The position numbers were made by a program, and so were the translations under genes. Positions 1 to 11,100 of a stretch of 50,006 bases of DNA are shown here, one piece after another. The stretch lies in the NCBI RefSeq assembly GCF_947169325.1, contig NZ_CAMVPN010000008.1, positions 1 through 50,006 on the forward strand, given 5' to 3'. How positions within the stretch are numbered: the first letter of the stretch is position 1; the number at the start of each line of letters is the position of its first letter. The stretch is from an uncultured Methanobrevibacter sp. (GTDB taxonomy: Archaea; Methanobacteriota; Methanobacteria; Methanobacteriales; Methanobacteriaceae). Under the pieces are notes generated by a model, which was not told the origin of the DNA, did not search any database, and was given only the letters and a program-made list of their open reading frames with translations.

Positions 1-3000
1 AAGAATGCAGTTGCAAAGGTGTATTTTCCTTCCTGTTTCAAGTTGATTTGCAATTCAGCCCAACCTGATTCATTGGTGGTTTTGTTGTAAACTTTACCGT
101 TGAATCCAATGAATACAGTTTTATTTACTAATGGGTTACCGTTAGCATCAAATAATTGAACTTTGAAGTAATTACCTCTTTCACCAGCATCGAAATCAAT
201 AGCATAAGTTTCGTAGTCACTGGATTTGATTACAGTAGCTTCTCTTACAGGAGCTATGTCTTTTAAGGTAATTTCAGTATCAACAGGAGCTATAGCATCA
301 GTACCCTCATAAATAATTTGCACAGTTGCAGGGAATGGTGCAGTAAATGAGAACCTACCTTGATCGTCGGTTGTAGTGTTGAAGTCAATACCATTGATTA
401 TGTAAGTAATGTTAGCGTTAGCGATTGGAGTGTCCAATGCAACTAAGTTTCCACTGATTAAACCAGCACCATCTACAGTAAGGTTTGCGAATTTAGAAGC
501 ATATACTTCAGCTGCAAATGTAGTTGCGGTGTGCATAGGTGCGTGTTTGTCGTCACCGGAATAGATTACAACAACGCTGTGTTCACCAGGAGTGACTTCA
601 GCGATAGGAACTACAGCAGTACCGTTTTCATCTAAAGGAACAGTGGTTTCTGTACCGTCAACAATTACGCTTACGTTACCGGTAGCATTAGGAATGCTTA
701 CAGTTACGTTAGCTGCTTCACCGATTTTGTAGTCAACAGGAAGAGTAATGTTAGCTTCAGTTGTTTCTTTAGCAGATACAACGATGGTAATGTCTTCACT
801 GTTGGAAACATCATAGGTGCCGTCACCTAAGTAGGATGCGCTGACTGTGTGGTTGCCTTCTTTGTCGAATGCAACTTCAATGCTGTTGGTATTTGAATGC
901 ATGAATTCTACTGCATAGAATGTTTCATTATCAACTGTTACAATAACCATTCCTGAAGCACCTTCTGGAATTGTTACGTTAATGGTTGATTTTTCACCAA
1001 CGAACACATCGTTGCCTGTAATGTTGACTGAAGAGGCTTTCTTGAATACATAGTATGAATCAAATGCCTTAGCGTCAGTGAATGCATCGGTTGCATTTAC
1101 GTATGCGATGATGCTGTGTTCACCTTCAGTATTGAAGACTGTTACAGTACCGTTTACGACTTCCTGTTCATTGCCGTCGATTAAAACAACAACTTCAGCG
1201 TCACTGTTGGATACGACACTGATGTTCATGTATTCAGCGACAGTAATGTTTTCAGGCAATGTGATTGTTACAGTAGCGTTGTTCTTATTAACAATAAATA
1301 CTCCTACAATAATACCCTCTTTATATTCAGCAGTTTCACTAGCATGAACGGCCATTAAATGAACACCTGATTCATTAGCAATGTATGTTACAGTACCATT
1401 GACAACAGGATAGGTTTGGTTATCAATTGTAACAATTAACTCAGCAGGAGTATCAGTAGTAATGTTGATTAAAACAGTGTCACCAACAGTAACGAAATCA
1501 GGACCTGTAATGTTAATGGCAGGTACTGCCTTATCAGCGATTTCTACAGGAATAATGTCAGTAGCGTTGACATAATAGTAGTCATCACCTAAGTAGATTG
1601 CAGTTACATTGTAGGTTCCAGGTTCAGCGATGAGAATATCGACTGATCTGTTCATGTTTAAGCTGATAGCGTAAATGTCTTCATCGACAGTGATTAATAC
1701 AACACCTGAAGCTTCATCAGGAAGAGTTACATTAACAGTAGTAATCGCACCTGCTTTTCCAGGGGTTATGTTGATTGAAATCGGAGCATCATTCTTCAAG
1801 ATTTCAAATGGTTTTACAGCATAAGCTGCAGCGCAGTTATCGTCACCGTTGTAGATAGCGACAATGTTGTGGTCACCAGCTTCGATTTGTTTAATGGTTG
1901 TAGTTGCTTTACCTTTGTAAAGACTTAACAGTTTTTCTTCACCGTCAATGATTGCGATTACTTTACCGGTTGCTTGAGCGTTACCTAAATCAATGGTAAC
2001 TTTTGCGTTTTGACCGACTGTGACATTGGCAACATCAATGGTCATGTTGGTTTCAAATCTGGATACTGTTAAAACAGCTTCAAAATAATCAGCACCGTAT
2101 GGGTAATCTTCAGTCAAGTATGCAATGACTGTGTATTCACCTGCATCCAATCCTGAAATGTTGATTTGAGCAGTACCGTTGGTTGCATTAATTTCGTATA
2201 ATTTACCGTTTATGATTAATGACAAATCACCAGTGTCATTAGCATCGTAAGTGATGTTGAATACTGCAGTTTCACCGACAGTAATGTCATCGAATTCAAC
2301 CAGCAAGTATGGGTTCGCTGGAGTGTTGTTTTCAATGATACCTTCAGTTGCAAATACAGCTCTGTCACCGAAGTATTTTTCAGCGAATAATTCGTTGCCT
2401 GTTACGTTAGCTTCATTGCCTTTTTTAATGTAAACTGCGTAGTCTCCGTTAACAGCAATACTGTTAGATTCTATGTCAAATACAGCACTACCGTATTGGA
2501 CTAAGCTTACACCAGATACAGGAGCGTCTTTTACATATCCTGCTTTGTTTACAACAGTGATACCATTAAGACCAATCATTGCTTCACCGTTCTGCACTTC
2601 AATACCTGAGACTAAAGCGAAATCGTTTTTGGAAGTAGCGTAACCTGCTACACTAATATTATTGCCTATACATGCAAGTTTAGAGTTTGCAGGACCCATC
2701 ATAGGAGAAGCTACGTAAACAGCTAAGTTTGGTCCGTTTGATTCGGTAGTAATGTTGTTTCCAAATATACCAATTTCAGAATCGACAATTTGTATTGCAT
2801 AAGCTCCACCGGCTGAATCGATACCGGATTTGGTGAACAGTTCGAAATTGTTATCATATAAAATGATATCCTTATCATATCCAAAGTTGATTGCATAAAG
2901 ATATGTGTAGGTACCTTCTTTAGATACTGTATCGATCATTGTAAAGTTATTGCTTCCGAATAAACCACCAGTGGTTCCAACAACATATAAAGACTGAATT

Positions 3001-6000
3001 GTTGGGTAGGAACCAGCTATGCTTTTTACTCCAGAATCGATAGAGTTGTACATGAAAGAGATGTTTGTAACATTTCTTATTCTGATAGGGTTTACTGTAT
3101 TTAGTCCCATCATGAAGTAATCCCAATCGTAATTGGAAGCGTATAAACCAGGCAATTTAGAAGTTACAGTGTTATTCACAACAAATGCATTTGTAACGCC
3201 ATCTAAATTGATTGCATTAGCACTGTATTCATCATCTGAGACTGTGCTTTCAAAGACGATTGTGCTGTTGAAAATAGCGAAGCCTGTAGTGTTTACTACA
3301 TCAATAGCTATCGCATCGTAATCGCCTCTAGTGACTTTATAAGTGATGTCCAAATTAGTTAAAACAACATTGTCTCCAGTCACATTTATTAAATCACCTA
3401 AAGCGGAGGTTGCACTGTTTACGGTAGTGGTGAATTTTAAACCGTCAATTGTTACGTTGTCGGATGCAATTACCATACCAATAAGGCTTAATGAAGCAGC
3501 ATCACTTGAAATGTATACTGGCCTGTTAATAGTAATGTATTGAACAGTGCTGGATTTAGCGAATGCTCCTTTGAAGACAAGATCATCATATGGAACTTCA
3601 TCTTTCAATACACCGTTTTCATCAAAGTAGTTGAAGAATATTTCAGAGTATACGACATTGTCCAATCCGTAGAAAGTTGTAGTTTTAGTTTCAGCATTGA
3701 TTATTTCATCTCCACTGTAGTCTACAGTAACATCGTTTAATCCAACTTCAATAACGTTTGCAGGAATTTCGAAAGTAGCTTTACTATCTTTATCTAAAGC
3801 GATAGGTTCGAATTTTTTACCGTTTACAATAATGGTAACAGTACCAGTAGCTTCAGCAACAGTCACGTTAACAGTGTTGTTGTTTCCACTCCAAGCGTCA
3901 GCTACAGCGATTTCAATAATAGCGTTTCTTCCGTTGAGTTTAACAGTGTTGTTTTTATCTGCAGCATAGTTAACAGCGTCATCACCCATCTTATCTACAC
4001 TGGATAAAACATTTTTGGTAACAGTGTTTCCACTGGTTGATTTTAAATCAACAGCGTAATCTTTTTCTGTGGAGATTTTGTTTCCAGTAATAGTGTTATC
4101 GTTTGAATTTACAGTTAAAGCATCTTTCAAGTAGTTGTTAGTGAAAGTAGTGTTTTTAGCAGCAGCTGCAATGGTTACGGCACCGTTGAATGTGTTGTTG
4201 TCTACAACAGCTTCTTTACCGGAAATGGATACGGTTTTTGCAGTGTTGCCTGTAGCGTTACAACCTTCAGCGATTGTTAAAGCACCTTCAAGGTAGTTGT
4301 CCTCAATAATACTGTATGTACCAGCTGTAAGACTTGCTCCACCAGTAATGGTATTGTTTCTGTATACATTTTTGGTGGAAGTTGCACCCCATTGGTTTAC
4401 AATACCTGCTCCTTTGAAGTTGAAAATGGTGTTGTTTTCAATAATGTTGTTTGCACCACATACTGTCATACCATACATGGTAGCTGCTTCTTCCATAGCA
4501 TTATAGATAATGTTGTTGGTATAGTTAGCGCATTCAGGGTTATCTCCAGCACCAACAAAAATGTTGGATGAGACTACATTACCTGATGAACCTGTTACAT
4601 TAAATACGTTGTTATCAAAGACAGCGTATTTACCACCTTTACCAAGAACTAAAATACTTGAACCTGATCCGCCGTTTTCAAAGTATGAGTTTTTGACTGT
4701 AGTGTAATAAGCTCCAGTGTGGATAGCTATGAATCCAGTACTTTGACCGATTGCAGATATATTAACTTTCATGTAAACGTTATCAATGGTTACATTTGAA
4801 GCACCTTTTACAAACAGGTCCCCGTTGATAATAGAGATGTCGCTTACGTTAGTGCCGTCTGCACCAGCAACAACATTGAATTTGATACAGTTATCTTTGT
4901 GGTTGTCATCACCTGTTGGGTCAACATATTGGAATACAGCATCGCCGGTTGAGGATACAACGTTTACAGGTTTGTTGATGTAAACACTGTAATCACTGAT
5001 ATTACCTAAGAATAAACCTTGGAAGTCTAAGGTAGCTCCTTCAGGAATATGACTAGCTAAGTAATTGTCTTCACCAAAGAAGTTGTAGAATGTTTCATTG
5101 GTTATGACAAATGGTGGGCAGTTGTCTTTGACAACATTATTTCCATCATTTACATATGCTGCATCGTCACCAACTAATTCGTGAGCATATAATGTATTTG
5201 CAGTGACTGTACTGTTTGTTGCTTTTGTAAGGTAAACAGCATATTTACCGTCAGATTTAACCAAGTTATTGGTAATGTCGAATACATAAGTATTGAAAGC
5301 ATAACCACTTTGAGCAAAACTTATACCGTAAGCAGCATTAGTTTCATTGTATGCTTTCTTATTTTTAACAGTGATGTCATTTCCGAAAATAGTAACATCA
5401 TTGGTTGCTAATTCCATACCTGAAACTATAGAATATAAGCCGTCTCCTGCAACACCAGTTACATCAATGACATTATTATAAATAAATGCTTGATGTTCAC
5501 CAGCCCAATCTGAAGAGTATATTCCTAAGGAATTACCCTTACTGATTGCAACTAAAGTGTTGTCCTCAATTACAACATCAGCACTGGTAATTTGAATAGG
5601 ATAATCAGTACCTGAACCGTCAACACCTGAAGTGGTATTTACTAAAATATCATTATCGGAAACAATGATTCCTTTAGATCTGTATAAATCTACAGCGTAT
5701 AAGTAAAGTACATTGCCGTCTTCAGTTTCAGCAGTTAAACTAATTTCATTATCAAAAATAGATGAGTTGGTAGCATTATTTACCATAATAGCATCAAGAG
5801 TAGCCCAAGCATTTGCGTTATTAACATTTACAAAGACCTCATTATCGCCGAAAACAAAGTCTTTACAATTTTGGATACCAACAGCCAATGGGTAATCTTG
5901 GTCAATTCCGGATTTACCATAGTCAACAGCAATGGTTGGTAATCCTGCAATAATTATGTTACCGTCAACATGGACATTGTCTGAATCACGGATGTCAATT

Positions 6001-7970
6001 ACATGTTGATATGTTTTAGTGAAGTTTGCATCGTATCCACCATTATAAACAATAGCATTATCAATTAATATAAGACCGTCACTTTCAGCTGCACGAATAG
6101 CATAGGTATCATTTTTACCAGTGCTTTTCATATTCATAGCGATATCGAAAACAGTCACGTTTGCACCTTTAATATCAATGGCAGCACCATCAATATCTCT
6201 AATCATATTAAATCCAGTTAATTTTACATCATCAGATAAAACTTTAAATCCAATATTTTTAATGTTTGTAGTATTATCACCGGAGATAATTACAGGATTA
6301 TCAATAGTAATAGTGTCAATTCCTAAATCAGAGAAATTGCCTTCAAAGAATAACTCTGCTAAGTCAGCGAATTTAATAACACCGTTTTCATCGAAGTAAG
6401 CAAAGAAAGTGTCATTGGTTACAACGAATGGTGGAATGTTATCTTCTACAATGTTGTTTCCACTGTCAATATATACAGCTTCATCACCGTATAACTCATG
6501 AGCGAATAATGTGTTGTCAGTGACATTTGCATCTACCACATTCATAAGATAAACAGCGTATTTACCGTCAGTGTTAATTACATTGTCAGTAATGGTGTAA
6601 GTGTGGTTTCTTTTATTGCTTGAAGAATAACAGATACCGAATAATCTTGCATCATCACTATAGTTAGCAATGGATCTTGTGGTAATTCCATTATTTGCAA
6701 TAACTACTTCAGTAATGGATAATTCCATAGCGGTAACGAGATTGGATTTGCCGGTACCTGGTTTACCGGTTATGTCAAACAGGTTGTTGGTAATTTCAGC
6801 ATATACTTTACCACCAACATAATCTGAATCTGAACAGTAAATACCGTAAGCATAACTTTTACCTTCTGAAGTAAATGTGTTATTATCAATTACAAAATCA
6901 GTGGTAACACCATTAAGCTGCATGCCATAAACGGAACCTTTACCTTCAGCACCAGTAGTGGAATTTACGGTAATGTTATTTCCTGAAATGATACCTCCAT
7001 CGATTGCATATATATCTAAAAGATATAAGTAACCAGCTTTTTTATCTCCATTCTGATCCATTTCAATGAAGTCATTGTCTTTTATTTCTAAGTTTTTGAC
7101 ACCTTTAACCATCATAAGATCAAGAGTAGGATATGAACCGGATGCATTTAAAGCAAGAAGGTGAACTGTATTTTCGGCAAAAGTAATGTTTTCACCGTTT
7201 TGGATACCTACTGCTAATGGATAATCCTGGTCAATACCAGCAGCATTTCCATAGTCTACATCCAAAGCAGGTAAAGCTGCATCGACATGATTTTTCCTGA
7301 TAATTACGTTGTTTGAATCACGAACTTGAATTGCCTGTTGGTATACTTTAGTGTTATTTGCATCTACTCCTGCAACGTAATAAATAAAGTTGTTTAACAG
7401 TTTAAGATTATTACTTTCAATTGCACGGATAGCAAATGTGTCTTCTTTACCAACATTTTCAATTATAACATATACATCATCGACAGTGACATTGTTACCT
7501 TTGATGTCAATGGCAGCACCATCGATGCTTCTTACAATATCAAAACCAGTTAATTTAACATTGTCTGAGATAACTTTAAATCCAATATCCATGAACATAG
7601 TATCATTTTTATTACTAATTGTGATAGGAGTATCGATAGTTATTGTGTCAACTCCCAAATTGGAAAAATTACCTTCAAATGTTAATTCTTTTGCGGAAAT
7701 ACTCTTGTTGATAACTCCGTTTTCATCAAAATAATTGAAGAAAGTGGAATTGGTCACAACAGTTTCATCTGCTGCGAGTATTTCACCAGAGCTACTGCCC
7801 TCAGTTAGAGTTTCACTCCCCTTTGCATCATCAATAGACAAATCTACAGCATCATCAGCCGCAACGGCTAAATCAGCATCAAGATTGTCTGCTGCACTAA
7901 CCGCACTGACACAAGCTAGCATCATTACGACTAGTATTGCACAAATAAAAATATTTTTATTTATCTTCAT
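1..7970 (-). CDS. Giant adhesin-like protein (ALP1), C-terminus beyond the window
   Basis: A secreted surface protein; about 2656 residues are visible and the frame is still open at base 1. The start is ATG at 7970, preceded by GAGTGAT three bases away. The N-terminus is a signal peptide (MKINKNIFICAILVVMML, then an Ala/Ser/Cys-rich cleavage region). The next roughly 1880 residues are parallel beta-helix type: Asn-rich strands with N-x-I/V spacing, in four tandem modules that each begin with a motif like FFNYFDENGVI. From about base 2300 to base 1 follow Ig-like repeats of the Big_3 type, each with a motif such as VNVTLPDEASG and a Y-x-G-D-D loop. NxS/T sequons are abundant. In Methanobrevibacter such ALPs are thought to mediate adhesion to other cells or substrates. 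The ligand is unknown. The missing end could carry an anchor or another domain. Confidence 0.9.
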   Translation of the reverse strand, partial: MKINKNIFICAILVVMMLACVSAVSAADNLDADLAVAADDAVDLSIDDAKGSETLTEGSSSGEILAADETVVTNSTFFNYFDENGVINKSISAKELTFEGNFSNLGVDTITIDTPITISNKNDTMFMDIGFKVISDNVKLTGFDIVRSIDGAAIDIKGNNVTVDDVYVIIENVGKEDTFAIRAIESNNLKLLNNFIYYVAGVDANNTKVYQQAIQVRDSNNVIIRKNHVDAALPALDVDYGNAAGIDQDYPLAVGIQNGENITFAENTVHLLALNASGSYPTLDLMMVKGVKNLEIKDNDFIEMDQNGDKKAGYLYLLDIYAIDGGIISGNNITVNSTTGAEGKGSVYGMQLNGVTTDFVIDNNTFTSEGKSYAYGIYCSDSDYVGGKVYAEITNNLFDITGKPGTGKSNLVTAMELSITEVVIANNGITTRSIANYSDDARLFGICYSSSNKRNHTYTITDNVINTDGKYAVYLMNVVDANVTDNTLFAHELYGDEAVYIDSGNNIVEDNIPPFVVTNDTFFAYFDENGVIKFADLAELFFEGNFSDLGIDTITIDNPVIISGDNTTNIKNIGFKVLSDDVKLTGFNMIRDIDGAAIDIKGANVTVFDIAMNMKSTGKNDTYAIRAAESDGLILIDNAIVYNGGYDANFTKTYQHVIDIRDSDNVHVDGNIIIAGLPTIAVDYGKSGIDQDYPLAVGIQNCKDFVFGDNEVFVNVNNANAWATLDAIMVNNATNSSIFDNEISLTAETEDGNVLYLYAVDLYRSKGIIVSDNDILVNTTSGVDGSGTDYPIQITSADVVIEDNTLVAISKGNSLGIYSSDWAGEHQAFIYNNVIDVTGVAGDGLYSIVSGMELATNDVTIFGNDITVKNKKAYNETNAAYGISFAQSGYAFNTYVFDITNNLVKSDGKYAVYLTKATNSTVTANTLYAHELVGDDAAYVNDGNNVVKDNCPPFVITNETFYNFFGEDNYLASHIPEGATLDFQGLFLGNISDYSVYINKPVNVVSSTGDAVFQYVDPTGDDNHKDNCIKFNVVAGADGTNVSDISIINGDLFVKGASNVTIDNVYMKVNISAIGQSTGFIAIHTGAYYTTVKNSYFENGGSGSSILVLGKGGKYAVFDNNVFNVTGSSGNVVSSNIFVGAGDNPECANYTNNIIYNAMEEAATMYGMTVCGANNIIENNTIFNFKGAGIVNQWGATSTKNVYRNNTITGGASLTAGTYSIIEDNYLEGALTIAEGCNATGNTAKTVSISGKEAVVDNNTFNGAVTIAAAAKNTTFTNNYLKDALTVNSNDNTITGNKISTEKDYAVDLKSTSGNTVTKNVLSSVDKMGDDAVNYAADKNNTVKLNGRNAIIEIAVADAWSGNNNTVNVTVAEATGTVTIIVNGKKFEPIALDKDSKATFEIPANVIEVGLNDVTVDYSGDEIINAETKTTTFYGLDNVVYSEIFFNYFDENGVLKDEVPYDDLVFKGAFAKSSTVQYITINRPVYISSDAASLSLIGMVIASDNVTIDGLKFTTTVNSATSALGDLINVTGDNVVLTNLDITYKVTRGDYDAIAIDVVNTTGFAIFNSTIVFESTVSDDEYSANAINLDGVTNAFVVNNTVTSKLPGLYASNYDWDYFMMGLNTVNPIRIRNVTNISFMYNSIDSGVKSIAGSYPTIQSLYVVGTTGGLFGSNNFTMIDTVSKEGTYTYLYAINFGYDKDIILYDNNFELFTKSGIDSAGGAYAIQIVDSEIGIFGNNITTESNGPNLAVYVASPMMGPANSKLACIGNNISVAGYATSKNDFALVSGIEVQNGEAMIGLNGITVVNKAGYVKDAPVSGVSLVQYGSAVFDIESNSIAVNGDYAVYIKKGNEANVTGNELFAEKYFGDRAVFATEGIIENNTPANPYLLVEFDDITVGETAVFNITYDANDTGDLSLIINGKLYEINATNGTAQINISGLDAGEYTVIAYLTEDYPYGADYFEAVLTVSRFETNMTIDVANVTVGQNAKVTIDLGNAQATGKVIAIIDGEEKLLSLYKGKATTTIKQIEAGDHNIVAIYNGDDNCAAAYAVKPFEILKNDAPISINITPGKAGAITTVNVTLPDEASGVVLITVDEDIYAISLNMNRSVDILIAEPGTYNVTAIYLGDDYYYVNATDIIPVEIADKAVPAINITGPDFVTVGDTVLINITTDTPAELIVTIDNQTYPVVNGTVTYIANESGVHLMAVHASETAEYKEGIIVGVFIVNKNNATVTITLPENITVAEYMNISVVSNSDAEVVVLIDGNEQEVVNGTVTVFNTEGEHSIIAYVNATDAFTDAKAFDSYYVFKKASSVNITGNDVFVGEKSTINVTIPEGASGMVIVTVDNETFYAVEFMHSNTNSIEVAFDKEGNHTVSASYLGDGTYDVSNSEDITIVVSAKETTEANITLPVDYKIGEAANVTVSIPNATGNVSVIVDGTETTVPLDENGTAVVPIAEVTPGEHSVVVIYSGDDKHAPMHTATTFAAEVYASKFANLTVDGAGLISGNLVALDTPIANANITYIINGIDFNTTTDDQGRFSFTAPFPATVQIIYEGTDAIAPVDTEITLKDIAPVREATVIKSSDYETYAIDFDAGERGNYFKVQLFDANGNPLVNKTVFIGFNGKVYNKTTNESGWAELQINLKQEGKYTFATAF
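3607..7745 (-). repeat. Four tandem beta-helix modules inside ALP1
   Basis: A module-start motif (aromatic residues, then YFDENGV) recurs at about 7711-7745, 6376-6410, 5058-5093 (diverged to FFGEDNYL) and 3607-3641, so the units are about 1.3 to 1.45 kb. Units 1 and 2 are also alike at DNA level: the stretch at 7200-7260 (wording like GIQNCKDF/NGENI plus DQDYPLAVG) recurs at 5875-5935. These are in-frame duplications within one gene. Confidence 0.8.
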
Positions 7971-8055
7971 TAAATCACTCGAATTAATGTATTATAAAGT
8001 TAATGTAAAAAAAATTAAATTTAACTTTACAAGTTTAATGTATGTATACCCTACT

Positions 8056-8064
8056 ATATAATAT
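8056..8064 (-). promoter_or_regulatory. Candidate TATA box of ALP1
   Basis: On the minus strand the A/T run reads TTATATAGT. It lies about 90 nt before the ALP1 start and would give a leader of about 60 nt. A second A/T run, at 7990-8000 (CTTTATAATAC), is too close to the Shine-Dalgarno to fit a normal TATA spacing. The choice is tentative. Confidence 0.35.
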
Positions 8065-8091
8065 TAATGAAAAATTAAAAAAAATGCAGAA

Positions 8092-8145
8092 AAATGGACT
8101 AAAATAGACTTTATTAAAAATTAAAATAAAAATAAATAGCTATTT
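8092..8145 (-). terminator. T-rich terminator region of ALP2
   Basis: Directly after the ALP2 stop the minus strand has a short palindrome, AAATAGCTATTT (8134-8145), that overlaps the stop codon. It is followed by long T-runs. U-rich tracts are the usual archaeal termination signal. Confidence 0.5.
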
Positions 8146-11100
8146 TTTAATAGTCAATTTATTTTTAATGCTTGTTTTGGAATAAGTTGTAGTAATGGTG
8201 TATTTGCCAACTTTCAAATTAATCTTGATTGTGATTGTTGCAACACCTTTCTTGTTGGTTTTTGCAGTGTATTTCTTGTTCTTGATTTTGAAAGTCAGTT
8301 TCTTGCCTGAAATCGCCTTTCCTTTGGAGGTCTTTAAGGTTGCCTGGAACTTATATGATTTTGCCTTTTTCTTTGAGACGTTTTTGGCCTTTAAGACCTG
8401 CTTTACGACAATCTTGTTTGAGGCCTTATAACCCTTGTATTCTGCAGTAACAGAGTATGTCTTAGGAACAAGATTTATCTTCAGGCTGGCATAACCGTTT
8501 GCATCGGTTTTTGCAGTGTAGGTTTTTCCGCTTATTTTAAAGCTGACAACTTCGTTTTTGCCTACATATTTTCCGTCATCGCCTACAACACGAACCTTAA
8601 ATGCAGATCCGTCAAGGTAATCCATTGTCAAATCATTATTGTTGGTGATTCTTTTTGCAATTGTAAGTTCCTGAAGGGTGCTTTCGCCGGTAGCAAGATT
8701 TATGATGGAAACTTCATATCCTCCAACATTCAGATTGCAGTTCAATGTTGCAACACCGTTCTTATCTGTGGTGGTATTGTAAATCACACCATTTACAATG
8801 AATGATACAGCCTTATTTGATAAAGGTGAACCGTCATTTGCTAAAAATGTCGCTTTAAAGTCAACGCCGCTGTTGTATCCCCTTGTCATTTTGCTGGAGA
8901 GAATAGTGGATAAAACTTTCAATTTGGTTGTTTTGTTTGAAGGCTTTAAATAGTCATTGCCTGAAAATACTGAACTTGCCTGATAATCGCCCGGACTCAT
9001 ATCTAACTTAATAGAAACTTCACCATTTTTATTGGTAGTTAAATTATATTTAGTATCTCCAATTAGAACTGTGAGTTTTTCGCCAACTATTGCATTTCCT
9101 TGAGCGTCTTTTAAAGCAATCACATACTGAGAACCATAGTATGAATTTGCATCCTGCGCAATGATTTGAGTGTCACTGAATACTTTAAAATCACATGAAA
9201 TCTCTTTTGGATTGAATCTATTATCACCCGAATATGAGATTTTAGCTGTTTTATGGCCTGCACTTAAATTAGGAACCGAAATAATCATGTTATTTTGAGA
9301 AATGGTCTCAGTATAATTTTTTGAGTCGATTTCAACAGTGATTTCACCTGTCAAATCATCACCAAGAGTTATCATCACACTGGCGTTTTCACCAATATTA
9401 ATGTCAATAACACTTGCTCCAACATTAGCGTCTGCCAAATCGGCTTTACCTATAGCTTTCAGGGCATTTGAAGTTGTAAGATAAATTATTCCATTTTCAT
9501 CCATTACAGGAGTTCCAACAATTTCATCACCCATATCTGACTTCCATAAGACATTTCCAGCATTATCGAATGCATATAACATTTCATTTGATCCCATGTA
9601 GAGATTTCCATCACCGCCAATCAGGATTCCTGATGTGAAGTTCAAGCTGGAAATCAGCTTTTCACTGCCGTCAACTACATCATACTTGTAGAGGTTTCCT
9701 TGAGAATTAATGAAATACAATCCATTTTCCTCATCCAAAGCCAGATGACCTCCGGAACCGGTTACAGGTGTTTTCCAGATGACGTTTCCCTGAGGAGTCA
9801 TGGCCTGAATGTTGTTGTTGAATACAGTATAGACAATATTTCCAGAACCTGCAACTGGACGCACTCCATGTGTGTTGCCTGATATTGATGAGGATATTTC
9901 TTTTTTATCCAAATCAATGATTTTTATGCCATCACTGCATGCAATTACCGCATAATTATCTCCTACAAGTACTGGAGCTGCGATAGGTTGGGATTTGCCT
10001 AAAGAAATCAAGATTGGGTTTCCGCCATATTCCCATAATGAATAAGGGATTATAACAAACTTGTAATCTTCAAATGAATTTTGATATTCGCTTGACACAT
10101 AAATATTCGAATTTGAATCAGTGACCGGAGCGAATAGGCTTGATGCCTGATAAATATGTGAATAGCCATAACGTTCACCTGTTGTCTGATTAACGAAGAA
10201 CAGGGAGTTACCCTCTATAGGTATGATGACCACTTCACGACTGATTGATAATCCTGAGATGTTGTAACTTACATAATCATAATTCCAGCGTTGTTTTCCT
10301 GAACTGCTGATTGAATAAACACCTGAAGAGGTAACAATTAAAACGTTGCCTTCACTGTCAATGACAATGTTTTTCGCCATGCCTTCGGCATTATAAGTCC
10401 ACAATATTGCTCCATTGGAATCGCTCTCATATGGAGATTTTCCATCGTTTCCAATGTCATATCCCTGATTTGGCCATTGGGCTGTTGAGTAATCAAAAAC
10501 TGTAAACTCAGTTGTATTTTCAATACTGTTGTAATTGTCGCTGATTAATGTTGCAGATATTTCATGTGATCCGACAGATAAGTCAGACACTGTCCATGTG
10601 ACCTTGCCAATGGCATTTATTGCCTTTGTAACAATATTTTCACCGCAGATGATTGTAATGTTACCTGTAACGCCGTTTGGAACTGATACTTCAATTATTT
10701 CAGAAGCCCCTACTTTAATGTCACTGGCTTTGATGAATAAAGTTGTATCTGCTTTCAGGACATTGAATGATGCTGAGGAGTTAGCCGAACCATAGTAGTC
10801 GTCACCATTATAGCTGACATGAGCGGTTTGTGGTCCAACACTTAAACCTGAAATAGAAACACTGACTTTTCCATTTTCAAGTTTTGCAGTCTTATTCTTA
10901 CCGCCAGCATTGACATTTACGTTTCCGGTTGCATTACTGTTCACTACGATATTGACGATTGCATCCTGACCGTATGCAATGTCCAGAACATCAACTGAAA
11001 TTGTCGGTTTTACTCTTCCCACACCAAAACTAACCTCATCTTTACTTGATAAATACTTTGAATCCCCATTATAAACGGCAGTTATATTGTAATTGCCTCT

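Noticed and set aside
1078-8061. Several plus-strand reading frames of 60-114 codons
   Set aside because: They lie antisense to the continuous ALP1 frame, are hydrophobic or Ser/Thr-rich shadows of its repeats, and have no ribosome binding sites.
9430-10480. PQQ-dependent dehydrogenase activity for the ALP2 propeller
   Set aside because: Only the repeat pattern is present; no cofactor-binding or catalytic residues could be recognised.
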